A DNA stretch of 6,103 bases from JACVRX01 sp035697245 (GCA_035697245.1 DASSDH010000096.1:1-6103), one strand, 5' to 3'; positions 1 through 5,629 are shown, counted from the first letter of the stretch. Numbers and translations: made by a program. Notes: a model not told the origin generated them from the sequence alone.

Positions 1-498
1 GGACAGCCGAGCGGCAGCTTCGTCGACAGTTGTCGCCGCCTCGACGACCTGGTCGATCCGGCCGTCGCCGTCCGGATAGTCGAAGGACCGGCGCAGGACA
101 TGCTCGCCGTTGGGCGGTTGCGGCGCGCACGGCCACGGCTCCGCCGGCGGCTCGGTCTCGACCCAGCCCGCCTCCGGGTCCAAGTCGGCGGCCGTCAGCA
201 GCGCCGACGCGGGCAGCGTCGGGATGCCGCTCGGTTCCGGGCGGGGTTCCGCCGTCGGGCTTGTGGTGTCGGGCGGACTGTTCGCGAAGTCGGGCGCGGA
301 GATCAGCGACGGTTGCGCGAAAGCGAAGACTCCGCCCGCGACGATCACGACGACGCCCAGGACGCCGGCGATGGCCTGGTTGCGGGCCCGCTGACGGGCG
401 CGGCGGCGGGCCGCGGCGGGGCCTGGAAGGGCAGTGGGTCGGGTGTCGGCGCGGAGGCTCTCGAGCTCATGCCGCAGGTCGTCGAAGTCAGCGGGCAT
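1..498 (-). CDS. Putative anti-sigma-like single-pass membrane protein, 3' end beyond window
   Basis: The frame is open from ATG at 498 to the window edge, giving 166 residues of an incomplete protein. The N-terminal ~30 residues are acidic and probably helical (DFDDLRHELESL). A basic stretch follows (RRRARQRAR, residues 31-39), then one hydrophobic segment at about 42-62. Next comes a Pro/Thr/Ser-rich linker (~70-97) and the start of a polar domain with LLTAADLDPEAGW (100-112) and one Cys at 124. By the positive-inside rule the N-terminus is cytoplasmic and the C-terminal domain outside. The start is supported by GGGAGG six bases upstream and by an 11-base overlap with the end of the sigma gene. 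Co-transcribed membrane partners of ECF sigma factors are often anti-sigma factors or sensors, so that role is inferred; no zinc-binding HxxxCxxC motif is visible. The outer domain resembles sensor-like or lipoprotein-type domains (PknH-like), but this is only an impression. Confidence 0.75.
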   Translation of the reverse strand, partial: MPADFDDLRHELESLRADTRPTALPGPAAARRRARQRARNQAIAGVLGVVVIVAGGVFAFAQPSLISAPDFANSPPDTTSPTAEPRPEPSGIPTLPASALLTAADLDPEAGWVETEPPAEPWPCAPQPPNGEHVLRRSFDYPDGDGRIDQVVEAATTVDEAAARLS

Positions 499-1000
499 CT
501 CGGGCCTCCCGAGCTGTGACTGTCGGATCGTCCCGGAGCAGGTCGGCCAGCGATGCACGACCCCGCGAGAGCCGGGCCTTGACCGTTCCGGCCGGTGCGC
601 CGGTCTCACGTGCGACCTCCTCGACGGTCATCCCCACCAGGTGGTGCAGCACGACGGCGCGTCGCTGCGCCGCGGGGATCTTGCGGAGGGCGTCGACGAG
701 AACGACGTGGTCCGGTGACGGGGACTGGTTGGGGTCTGCGGCGCCGAGTCGAACGAGCGCTCGGACGCCATTGCGGGCCTTCCGCCACCTGCTGGCCGCA
801 ATGCGCCACGCGACGGTCCGCACCCAGGCCGCAGCGTTCTCCGCATGCTGCACCTGCTTCCAGTGTTGCCAGGCACGCGCGTACGCTTCCTGGACGCATT
901 CCTCTGCGTCGGCGAGGTTGCCGGTCATCGCATACAGCTGATGGAGCAGCCGACTGCTCGTCGCGTTGTAGAACGCGTCGAAGTCGTCGGTGTCGCTCAT
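488..1000 (-). CDS. SigE-family ECF RNA polymerase sigma factor
   Basis: This is a complete 170-residue extracytoplasmic-function sigma factor of the actinobacterial SigE family. It directs RNA polymerase to a dedicated promoter set. Region sigma2 spans about residues 7-76: FDAFYNATSSRLLHQLYAMTG, then DAEECVQEAYARAW and the Trp-rich promoter-melting part AWVRTVAWRIAASRWRK. After a ~25-residue linker, sigma4 covers about 103-155, with the helix-turn-helix MTVEEVARETGAPAGTVKARLSRGR. The length is normal for an ECF factor with only sigma2 and sigma4. The frame is open upstream to a GTG at 1051 and an ATG at 1018. I prefer ATG 1000 because family homology begins right after it, AAGG lies upstream, and the candidate promoter would start transcription close to 1051. 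The TGA lies inside the following membrane-protein gene (11-base overlap), which suggests one operon. The regulon cannot be read from this window. Confidence 0.9.
   Translation of the reverse strand: MSDTDDFDAFYNATSSRLLHQLYAMTGNLADAEECVQEAYARAWQHWKQVQHAENAAAWVRTVAWRIAASRWRKARNGVRALVRLGAADPNQSPSPDHVVLVDALRKIPAAQRRAVVLHHLVGMTVEEVARETGAPAGTVKARLSRGRASLADLLRDDPTVTAREARDAR
499..513 (-). promoter_or_regulatory. Hairpin enclosing the Shine-Dalgarno of the downstream membrane-protein gene
   Basis: Read on the minus strand, the 15 bases directly before the ATG at 498 are CTCGGG, AGG, CCCGAG. This is a perfect 6-bp inverted repeat with a 3-base loop. The Shine-Dalgarno GGGAGG (510-505) is partly in the stem and partly in the loop. 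The site lies inside the last sigma codons. A ribosome finishing the sigma gene would melt the hairpin and expose the RBS, which would couple the two translations. The repeat is seen in the sequence; the function is inferred. Confidence 0.5.
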
Positions 1001-1058
1001 GCCGCCCTTGCTCCCCATTGTGGTGAACCCGGCCCCCTGCGACCGGTTCACCAGTCAT

Positions 1059-1084
1059 GACGCCCAACACCGTCGACCGGTTGC
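1059..1084 (-). promoter_or_regulatory. Candidate ECF-type promoter for the sigma operon
   Basis: On the minus strand, GCAACC (1084-1079) is followed after exactly 16 bases by CGTC (1062-1059). This matches the AAC-containing -35 and CGTC -10 pattern typical of many actinobacterial ECF promoters. Transcription would start near 1053, leaving a ~50-base leader before ATG 1000 and making GTG 1051 an unlikely start. The placement upstream of an ECF gene suggests autoregulation. The motifs are short and could arise by chance in GC-rich DNA. Confidence 0.4.
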
Positions 1085-1149
1085 ATCCACGACACGCGGG
1101 AGATCGCTGACCATACGGCTTCAGCCCGAAAGGCCGGGAAGATGGCTTC

Positions 1150-2319
1150 ATGACCGACCTGCTGAGTCGGCCGTTCCTACGCCGGACCGAGCCGGCGTGG
1201 GGCTCTACGGTGCCGTGGCTCGCCGGTGTGCTGGCGGCGGCATGGGCGCTGGTTGCCGGCCTGGCCATTGCGGCGCTGCCCGCGATACTGGTGTGGATCG
1301 ACGACGGTGCTTCGGCACCGGTGGGCGATCCGGTGCGTATCGGTGTTCAGATCTGGCTCGCCGGACACCGGGCCGGCCTGCAGATCGGCGACGCTGACGT
1401 CCAATTCGCACCGCTGGGGCTGACGGTCGTCGCCATCCTCCTGCTGTACCGAGCGGCCCGGTGGGCGGCACATACGGCCGGCGTGTCGACCCTGCGGAAG
1501 GCCGTCCTTGTCGTGCTGCCGGCTGTTGGCCTGTATGCGGTCGGTGCGTGGGGTCTGGCCGCGTGGTCGATGACCATGTCCGTATCGGTCGATCCACTGG
1601 TCGCATCCGTGTGGGCCGGCCTGACCGCGGCGGTCGGCACCGGCGTCGGTGTCGTGCACGAAGCCGATCTCGGTGGCCGCCTGACAGCTCGGCTGCCAGC
1701 GTGGGCCGTGTCGGTGTTGGGCGGGGCTGCGGTGGCGGTCGCCGGACTCCTCGCCGTTGGTGCGCTGCTCGTCGCGATCAGTGCGATAACCCATTCCGAC
1801 CGGATCGCGACTGTCGGCGAGGCCTTGGACCCGGACCTCCCTGGGATGTTGGCGCTGGCGATGGCTGGGGCAGCGCTCGTGCCCAACGCGGTGGTGTGGG
1901 CCGCGTCCTACGCACTCGGCCCCGGGTTCGCGCTTGGTGCTGGCACTTCGGTCGCACCCGGTGCGGTGGAGCTGGGAATCGTGCCGGCCCTGCCGGCGCT
2001 GGCCGCGGTGCCGGCCGATGCACCAGGCCCATGGGGCTGGCTAGTACTGGTCGGCCCGATCGGCGTCGGAGTGCTCACCGGCGCCGGCATTCGGCGCCTT
2101 TCGGCATCCGGTCGTGTCGGCATGGTTGGCGAAGCCTTCGGAGCCGCTGCCACCGCGGCCCTGGTGATGGCCGGGCTGGCGACTCTTTCCGGCGGCTCGG
2201 TCGGCGCAGCCCGGATGAGCGTCGTGGGGCCAGTGCCCTGGGAGCCAGCGCTCGCGACGTTCCTCGTCGTGGGGATTCCCGCCATGATCGTCGCCGCCCT
2301 CCGTGGCCGGCGGGCATAG
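1150..2319 (+). CDS. perM: Cell division protein PerM (DUF6350) family integral membrane protein
   Basis: This 389-residue, very hydrophobic protein has about nine or ten predicted membrane segments, at roughly 24-50, 84-103, 117-139, 150-168, 184-213, 232-253, 270-287, 295-313, 328-346 and 366-384. Family-like stretches are IWLAGHRAGLQIG followed by APLGLTVV (68-94), and PNAVVWAASYALGPGFALG continuing to a PALPALAAVP run (245-288). DUF6350 proteins lie just upstream of purN in many actinobacteria. The mycobacterial member, PerM (Rv0955), supports cell division and persistence; its biochemical role is not settled. The start at ATG 1150 has GGGAAG 8 bases upstream (1136-1141). The gene is divergent from the sigma operon across a short intergenic region and ends 6 bases from a convergent gene. 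Family assignment rests on these motifs and on context; the function in this organism is inferred. Confidence 0.85.
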   Translation: MTDLLSRPFLRRTEPAWGSTVPWLAGVLAAAWALVAGLAIAALPAILVWIDDGASAPVGDPVRIGVQIWLAGHRAGLQIGDADVQFAPLGLTVVAILLLYRAARWAAHTAGVSTLRKAVLVVLPAVGLYAVGAWGLAAWSMTMSVSVDPLVASVWAGLTAAVGTGVGVVHEADLGGRLTARLPAWAVSVLGGAAVAVAGLLAVGALLVAISAITHSDRIATVGEALDPDLPGMLALAMAGAALVPNAVVWAASYALGPGFALGAGTSVAPGAVELGIVPALPALAAVPADAPGPWGWLVLVGPIGVGVLTGAGIRRLSASGRVGMVGEAFGAAATAALVMAGLATLSGGSVGAARMSVVGPVPWEPALATFLVVGIPAMIVAALRGRRA

Positions 2320-2325
2320 GGCAGT

Positions 2326-2688
2326 TCAGCGCAGGAGCCGACCCTGCAACGCGTCGGCGAAGTCGTCCTGACAAACCTTCTCCGCCACCTGTGTGTTGGC
2401 GCCGGCGAGGCACTCGCGAAGTGTCGCCATCTCGGCTCCGATGAGGAGAAGTACCAGCGACAGCAGGCCGCCGACGAGAACCGCAAATACTCCCGCCGTC
2501 ATAGCGACGACGACAGCCGGCCTCGGCAGCGTCAGCTTGCGTCGGCGACGCACGCCGAGCACTACCAGCGTGCCGACGCCGCAGGCCAGCCCGACGGGCG
2601 GCACGGCGATCGCAAGAAATGCCGCGCTGATCGCCACGAACACCAGCAGACGGGTCTGGCGAGTAGTGTCAGGCGGCGCTGTGTCCAC
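2326..2688 (-). CDS. Small three-helix membrane protein of unknown function
   Basis: This is a 120-residue protein starting at GTG 2688. Two hydrophobic segments (about 14-28 and 31-46, split by Pro-Pro) are followed by a basic loop RRRRK (47-51), which should be cytoplasmic. A third segment follows (about 57-87). The polar C-terminal tail of ~33 residues carries two cysteines (C93 and C106) in the pattern RECLAGANTQ, then VAEKVCQDDFADAL. Such tails, with a Cys, Gly-Ala, Thr and a second Cys, recall small DUF4190-like actinobacterial membrane proteins, but I do not recognise the family with certainty. The organised hydrophobic, basic and polar layout argues against a shadow ORF, and no plus-strand gene competes for the space. 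It converges on perM with only 6 bases between stop codons and diverges from purN. A GGTGAG lies ~12 bases upstream of the start, so the RBS is weak. If the tail is extracytoplasmic, C93 and C106 could form a disulfide. Confidence 0.65.
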   Translation of the reverse strand: MDTAPPDTTRQTRLLVFVAISAAFLAIAVPPVGLACGVGTLVVLGVRRRRKLTLPRPAVVVAMTAGVFAVLVGGLLSLVLLLIGAEMATLRECLAGANTQVAEKVCQDDFADALQGRLLR

Positions 2689-2695
2689 GCCGCGA

Positions 2696-2701
2696 TATTC
2701 T
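2696..2701 (+). promoter_or_regulatory. Weak candidate -10 element for purN-purH
   Basis: The 55 bases between the divergent small membrane gene and purN must hold the purN promoter, unless transcription reads through from perM. The only AT-rich spot is TATTCT, a fair match to the actinobacterial TANNNT -10. It would start transcription near 2708 and give a ~36-base leader carrying the GGGAG RBS at 2734-2738. No convincing -35 is present at 16-18 bases. A TTGACC at 2716-2721 has no -10 downstream. On the opposite strand GAGAAT (2704-2699) could serve the small membrane gene. No purine riboswitch or clear operator fits in this gap. Confidence 0.28.
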
Positions 2702-2743
2702 CACCAACGTCCGACTTGACCGGCTGTCGCCACGGGAGCGCAC

Positions 2744-3373
2744 GTGTCGCACCGCCCCGCGCCGACGAGCCCGGCGCGGCTCGCCGTCCTCGTCTCTGGT
2801 GCCGGCAGCAACCTGCAGGCCCTCCTCGAAGCGTGCGCCGACCCGTCGTATGGCGCAGCTGTCGTCGTGGTGGGCGCGGATCGCGACGGCATCCGGGCAC
2901 TTGACGTTGCCGCGGCGGCAGGGGTCCCATCATTCGTCGAGCGAATCGGCGATTACACCGCCCGAGCCGACTGGGACGAGGCGCTGACGCGCCGAATCGC
3001 CACCTATGACCCCGACCTGGTCATCTCGGCTGGGTTCCTCAAGCTGGTCGGTCGGGCCTTCCTGGCCCGGTTCGGTGACCGCTATGTCAATACCCACAAC
3101 GCGCTGTTGCCGGCCTTCCCAGGCATCCATGGACCACGCGACGCTCTTGCATACGGTGTCAAGGTCTCCGGCGCGACGTTGTTCTTCGTCGACGATGGTG
3201 TCGACACCGGGCCGATCGTCGCGCAGGTTGCCGTTCCGGTCGAAGACGATGACACCGAGGACAACCTCACCGAACGAATCAAGGCCGCCGAGCGACGGCA
3301 ACTCGTCGAATGGGTGGGGCGGCTCGTCCGGGAGGGCTGGAGCATCTCCGGAAGGAGGGTCACGATTCCGTGA
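2744..3373 (+). CDS. purN: Phosphoribosylglycinamide formyltransferase (GAR transformylase 1)
   Basis: This 209-residue complete enzyme transfers the formyl group of 10-formyltetrahydrofolate to GAR, giving FGAR, in de novo purine synthesis in the cytosol. The phosphate-binding N-terminal motif is LAVLVSGAGSNLQALL (13-28). The core is LVISAGFLKLVG (92-103), NTHNALLPAFPGIHG (116-130), KVSGATLFFVDDGVDTGP (140-157) and then AVPV. The residues aligned with the E. coli catalytic triad Asn106/His108/Asp144 are present as Asn116, His118 and Asp154. Where the E. coli enzyme has HPSLLP this protein has HNALLP. The start is GTG 2744, with GGGAG ending 5 bases upstream. A ~10-residue N-terminal extension precedes the first strand. 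The TGA overlaps the purH GTG by 4 bases (GTGA), so the two genes are surely co-transcribed. Confidence 0.97.
   Translation: MSHRPAPTSPARLAVLVSGAGSNLQALLEACADPSYGAAVVVVGADRDGIRALDVAAAAGVPSFVERIGDYTARADWDEALTRRIATYDPDLVISAGFLKLVGRAFLARFGDRYVNTHNALLPAFPGIHGPRDALAYGVKVSGATLFFVDDGVDTGPIVAQVAVPVEDDDTEDNLTERIKAAERRQLVEWVGRLVREGWSISGRRVTIP
3349..3370 (+). promoter_or_regulatory. purH: purH ribosome-binding site, possibly looped
   Basis: AGGAGG (3353-3358) lies 11 bases before the purH GTG at 3370, longer than the usual 5-9. CGGAA (3349-3353) can pair with TTCCG (3366-3370), so most of the Shine-Dalgarno would sit in a 12-base loop and the start codon's first G in the stem. The RBS and the GTGA overlap decide the purH start over an in-frame ATG at 3310 inside purN. 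A role for the 5-bp stem in coupling is speculative. Confidence 0.45.
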
Positions 3374-4932
3374 GCGAACAACGGATCCCGATCCGGCGCG
3401 CCTTGGTGAGCGTCTACGACAAGACCGGGCTAACAGAGTTCGCCATGGGCCTGCACGAGGCCGGTATCGCAGTTGTGTCGACCGGCTCGACTGCGCAGCA
3501 CATCGCGGCCGCTGGCGTGCCGGTCACGGCTGTCGAGGACCTCACCGGCTTTCCCGAACTCCTGGACGGCCGAGTCAAGACGCTGCACCCCGCTGTGCAT
3601 GCGGGGATCCTGGCCGATCGCCGGCGCTCGGAGCACCTCGATCAGCTCAGCGAACGGGGAATCGAACCGTTCGACCTGGTGGTCGTCAACCTCTATCCGT
3701 TCACCGCGACGGTGGTGGCGGGTGCGGCGCCAGAAGAGTGTGTCGAGCAGATCGACATCGGCGGACCGGCCATGCTGCGTGCCGCTGCGAAGAACCACGC
3801 CAGCGTCGCCGCGGTCGTGGATCCGGCGCGGTACGGCGACGTTCTCGAGGCGGTCTCCGTCGGCGGGTTCACCCTCGACCAGCGCCGCCGGCTCGCCGCC
3901 GACGTCTTCACCCACACGGCCACCTACGACGTGCACGTGGCGTCCTGGATGGGCAATGTGCTGGCACCCACCGACGACGGGAGCGGTTTCCCGGCCTGGA
4001 TCGGCGGTACGTGGGACCGCGGGGCCGTGCTCCGCTATGGGGAGAACCCGCACCAGCGGGCGGCCCTGTACATCTCCGGGTTCAGTCCGGAGGGACTGGC
4101 GACCGCGGCCCAACTGCACGGCAAAGCGATGTCCTACAACAACTACGTGGACGCGGAAGCGGCGCACCGAGCGGCCCATGACTTCGACCAGCCCGCCGTC
4201 GTGATCGTCAAGCATGCCAACCCGTGCGGCATCGCCGTCGGGACGGATCTTGCCGAGGCTTGTCGCAAGGCGCTGGCGACCGACCCCGCGTCGGCCTTCG
4301 GCGGCGTGGTGGCCGTCAACCGCATGCTGACGAGCGCTGTGGCCGAGCAGATCGCCGAGGTGTTCATCGAGGTTGTCGTTGCCCCCGAGTTCGAGCCTTC
4401 CGCCCTCGGAGTCCTCACTCGCAAGAAGAACATCCGGCTTCTGCAGCCACCCGGCCGACGCAGGGTCGGAGCGGAGACCCGTCCGATCTCGGGTGGGCTG
4501 CTGATGCAGAGCGTCGATGCGCTCGACGGTCCCGGTGACGACCCGGCCACCTGGAGCCTCGCCGCAGGCCCGGCTGCCGACTCGTCGACGCTGGCCGACC
4601 TCGGATTTGCCTGGCGAGCCTGCCGATCGGTGAAGTCCAACGCGATCCTGCTGGCCCGCGACGGTGCTGCCGTCGGCGTCGGGATGGGTCAGGTCAACCG
4701 GGTCGACGCCGCCCGCCTGGCTGTGTTGCGGGCCGGCCACCGAGCCGCCGGATCTGTGGCGGCGTCCGACGCGTTCTTCCCGTTCGCCGACGGTCTGCAG
4801 GTTCTGCTCGACGCGGGCATTCGCGCAGTTGTCCAGCCGGGCGGTTCGGTTCGAGACGACGAGGTCGTCGGGGCGGCTGGTGATGCCGGCGTCACGATGT
4901 ATCTGACGGGGACTCGGCACTTCTTCCACTGA
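3370..4932 (+). CDS. purH: Bifunctional AICAR transformylase / IMP cyclohydrolase
   Basis: This 520-residue, full-length protein catalyses the last two steps of IMP synthesis: formylation of AICAR by 10-formyltetrahydrofolate, then ring closure. The N-terminal MGS-like cyclohydrolase domain (about 1-195) carries ALVSVYDKTGL (11-21), VSTGST (36-41), the catalytic-loop VKTLHP (69-74) and VVVNLYPF (104-111). The transformylase domain (about 200-520) carries LRYGENPHQRAALY (221-234), SYNNYVDAEAA (255-265), VIVKHANPCG (278-287, with the catalytic Lys281-His282), DPASAFGG (305-312), AWRACRSVKSNAI (414-426), ASDAFFPF (465-472) and the typical ending GTRHFFH. All diagnostic motifs are intact. The start is GTG 3370, overlapping the purN stop. 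A long open frame on the opposite strand is a composition artefact. The next gene on this strand follows after 50 bases. Confidence 0.98.
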   Translation: MSEQRIPIRRALVSVYDKTGLTEFAMGLHEAGIAVVSTGSTAQHIAAAGVPVTAVEDLTGFPELLDGRVKTLHPAVHAGILADRRRSEHLDQLSERGIEPFDLVVVNLYPFTATVVAGAAPEECVEQIDIGGPAMLRAAAKNHASVAAVVDPARYGDVLEAVSVGGFTLDQRRRLAADVFTHTATYDVHVASWMGNVLAPTDDGSGFPAWIGGTWDRGAVLRYGENPHQRAALYISGFSPEGLATAAQLHGKAMSYNNYVDAEAAHRAAHDFDQPAVVIVKHANPCGIAVGTDLAEACRKALATDPASAFGGVVAVNRMLTSAVAEQIAEVFIEVVVAPEFEPSALGVLTRKKNIRLLQPPGRRRVGAETRPISGGLLMQSVDALDGPGDDPATWSLAAGPAADSSTLADLGFAWRACRSVKSNAILLARDGAAVGVGMGQVNRVDAARLAVLRAGHRAAGSVAASDAFFPFADGLQVLLDAGIRAVVQPGGSVRDDEVVGAAGDAGVTMYLTGTRHFFH

Positions 4933-4982
4933 TCGTGACACCCTGGAACCGTCTTCGCGCGTCGACCGAGGAGTCGGTACCG

Positions 4983-5207
4983 ATGAGCTCATCCGACCAG
5001 CCGACCGAGCCACCTGCCACCGCGTCCACCGACGAACCCGGCGAGCCCACCGGGCCGAGCGACGACGTGAAGGAGAAGTTCCGGGAGGCGCTTGCCCGCA
5101 AGCAGGGCAAGGAGCAGGGCGTCCCGCATCACTCCGAGTCGACCGGCCCGGCCAGACGTAGCCAGGACGCCAAGACCCAGCGGATGTTCCGCCGCAAGAG
5201 CGGCTGA
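4983..5207 (+). CDS. DUF5302 family small charged protein
   Basis: This is a 74-residue hydrophilic protein with no membrane segment or signal peptide. The first ~27 residues are rich in Ser, Thr, Pro and acidic residues and are probably disordered. Then comes a charged helix-like block DDVKEKFREALARKQGKEQ (28-46), a short His/Ser/Gly linker, and the C-terminus TQRMFRRKSG (65-74). The helix and the MFRRKSG ending are the hallmarks I associate with DUF5302, an actinobacterial family of unknown function. I chose ATG 4983 because GAGGAG (4968-4973) lies 9 bases upstream; a GTG at 4935, two bases after the purH stop, would add 16 residues but has no RBS of its own outside purH. It lies 50 bases after purH on the same strand and is probably on the same transcript. 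The basic tail could contact nucleic acid, but that is only a guess. Confidence 0.85.
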   Translation: MSSSDQPTEPPATASTDEPGEPTGPSDDVKEKFREALARKQGKEQGVPHHSESTGPARRSQDAKTQRMFRRKSG

Positions 5208-5324
5208 CCGGCCGGGACCGCCGGGCTTGGTCGAATCGCTGAACCGGAACCAGCCCGTTGTCGAGGCAGCTCAGGCGGCAACCGCTCGGTAGGGTGTGCC
5301 GCGATGTCGACCGGGAGGTCCCTC
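5208..5324 (+). other. Intergenic region between DUF5302 and DUF3017 genes
   Basis: This stretch holds a weak inverted repeat just after the DUF5302 stop: CCGGC (5208-5212) pairs with GCCGG (5220-5224) around a 7-base loop. There is no T-run, so it is a poor terminator candidate. The candidate -10 box for the next gene is at 5290-5295 and the RBS GGGAGG is at 5313-5318. I see no RNA gene or conserved small ORF here. Confidence 0.4.
5290..5295 (+). promoter_or_regulatory. Candidate -10 element for the DUF3017 gene
   Basis: TAGGGT fits the TAnnnT housekeeping -10 common in actinobacteria and sits in a CGGTAGGGT context. It would start transcription near 5302. That would leave ATG 5304 essentially leaderless, whereas GTG 5325 would have a ~23-base leader with a good RBS. 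No -35 is apparent at 16-18 bases. Confidence 0.4.
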
Positions 5325-5627
5325 GTGAAAGCCACGACGGGAGACCACTATGGCCGCACGGGCTGGCGCGTGTTTCGGGAATGGCCACTGATCCTGGTGC
5401 TGGCCGTCGTCGCGGCCTCGATGTGGATCGTCGCCGACAACCACTTCAAGCGCGGGACGGTGCTGTTCGCGCTTGCGATCTGCCTGGCGGCTTTCCTCCG
5501 AGCAGTGCTGCCAAACGGTGCAGTCGGGATGCTCAGGGTCCGCTCCCGGTTCGTCGACGTCCTCACGATGGCGGTACTCGGCGGAAGCACCCTGATCGCC
5601 GCCCTGATCGTGCCGCCGCCCAGTTGA
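5325..5627 (+). CDS. DUF3017 family small membrane protein
   Basis: This is a 100-residue protein with three hydrophobic segments at about 20-37, 44-63 and 77-97. The family pattern is visible: REWPLILVLAVVAASMWIV, a basic turn NHFKRGTVLF (39-48), FLRAVLP (57-63) and a second basic turn MLRVRSRFVDVLTM (69-82). DUF3017 proteins are actinobacterial, of unknown function, and commonly sit just upstream of mdh, as here. I chose GTG 5325 because GGGAGG (5313-5318) lies 6 bases upstream and because conserved sequence begins well after it. ATG 5304 would add seven residues (MSTGRSL) and could be used on a leaderless message. The basic turns should be cytoplasmic. No catalytic motif is visible. Confidence 0.88.
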   Translation: MKATTGDHYGRTGWRVFREWPLILVLAVVAASMWIVADNHFKRGTVLFALAICLAAFLRAVLPNGAVGMLRVRSRFVDVLTMAVLGGSTLIAALIVPPPS

Positions 5628-5629
5628 GA

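Noticed and set aside
30..941. Open frame of 303 codons on the plus strand
   Set aside because: It runs antisense across both the membrane-protein and sigma genes and is dominated by Arg, Ala, Ser and Pro, as expected for a GC-rich shadow frame.
1001..1051. N-terminal extension of the sigma factor to GTG 1051
   Set aside because: The added 17 residues have no family similarity. The candidate promoter would put the transcript start almost on this GTG, and no RBS precedes it. It is kept as an alternative only.
1461..2444. Open frame of 327 codons on the plus strand over perM and beyond
   Set aside because: It is an alternative frame of perM, rich in Arg and Gly, with no hydrophobic pattern or motif. 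The perM frame has clear membrane segments and family motifs.
2716..2744. TTGACC as -35 of a purN promoter
   Set aside because: At 16-18 bases downstream there is only GC-rich sequence touching the purN start codon, so no -10 fits.
3006..4181. Open frame of 391 codons spanning purN and purH
   Set aside because: It overlaps two genes with complete enzyme motifs and is an Arg/Pro/Ser-rich shadow frame.
4945..4980. GGAACC at 4945-4950 and GGAACC at 5246-5251 as ECF promoter -35 boxes
   Set aside because: Neither has a CGTC or other ECF -10 element at 16-18 bases downstream.
5208..5224. Terminator after the DUF5302 gene
   Set aside because: It has only a 5-bp stem with a 7-base loop and no T-run. 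It is noted as part of the intergenic region rather than called.
3430..5388. Open frame of 652 codons on the minus strand, opposite purH and the DUF5302 gene
   Set aside because: It lies antisense to purH, whose motifs are complete. Long antisense frames are usual in GC-rich genes. Its translation is low-complexity in Arg, Gly, Val, Asp and His, without any recognisable domain, and it crosses gene boundaries.
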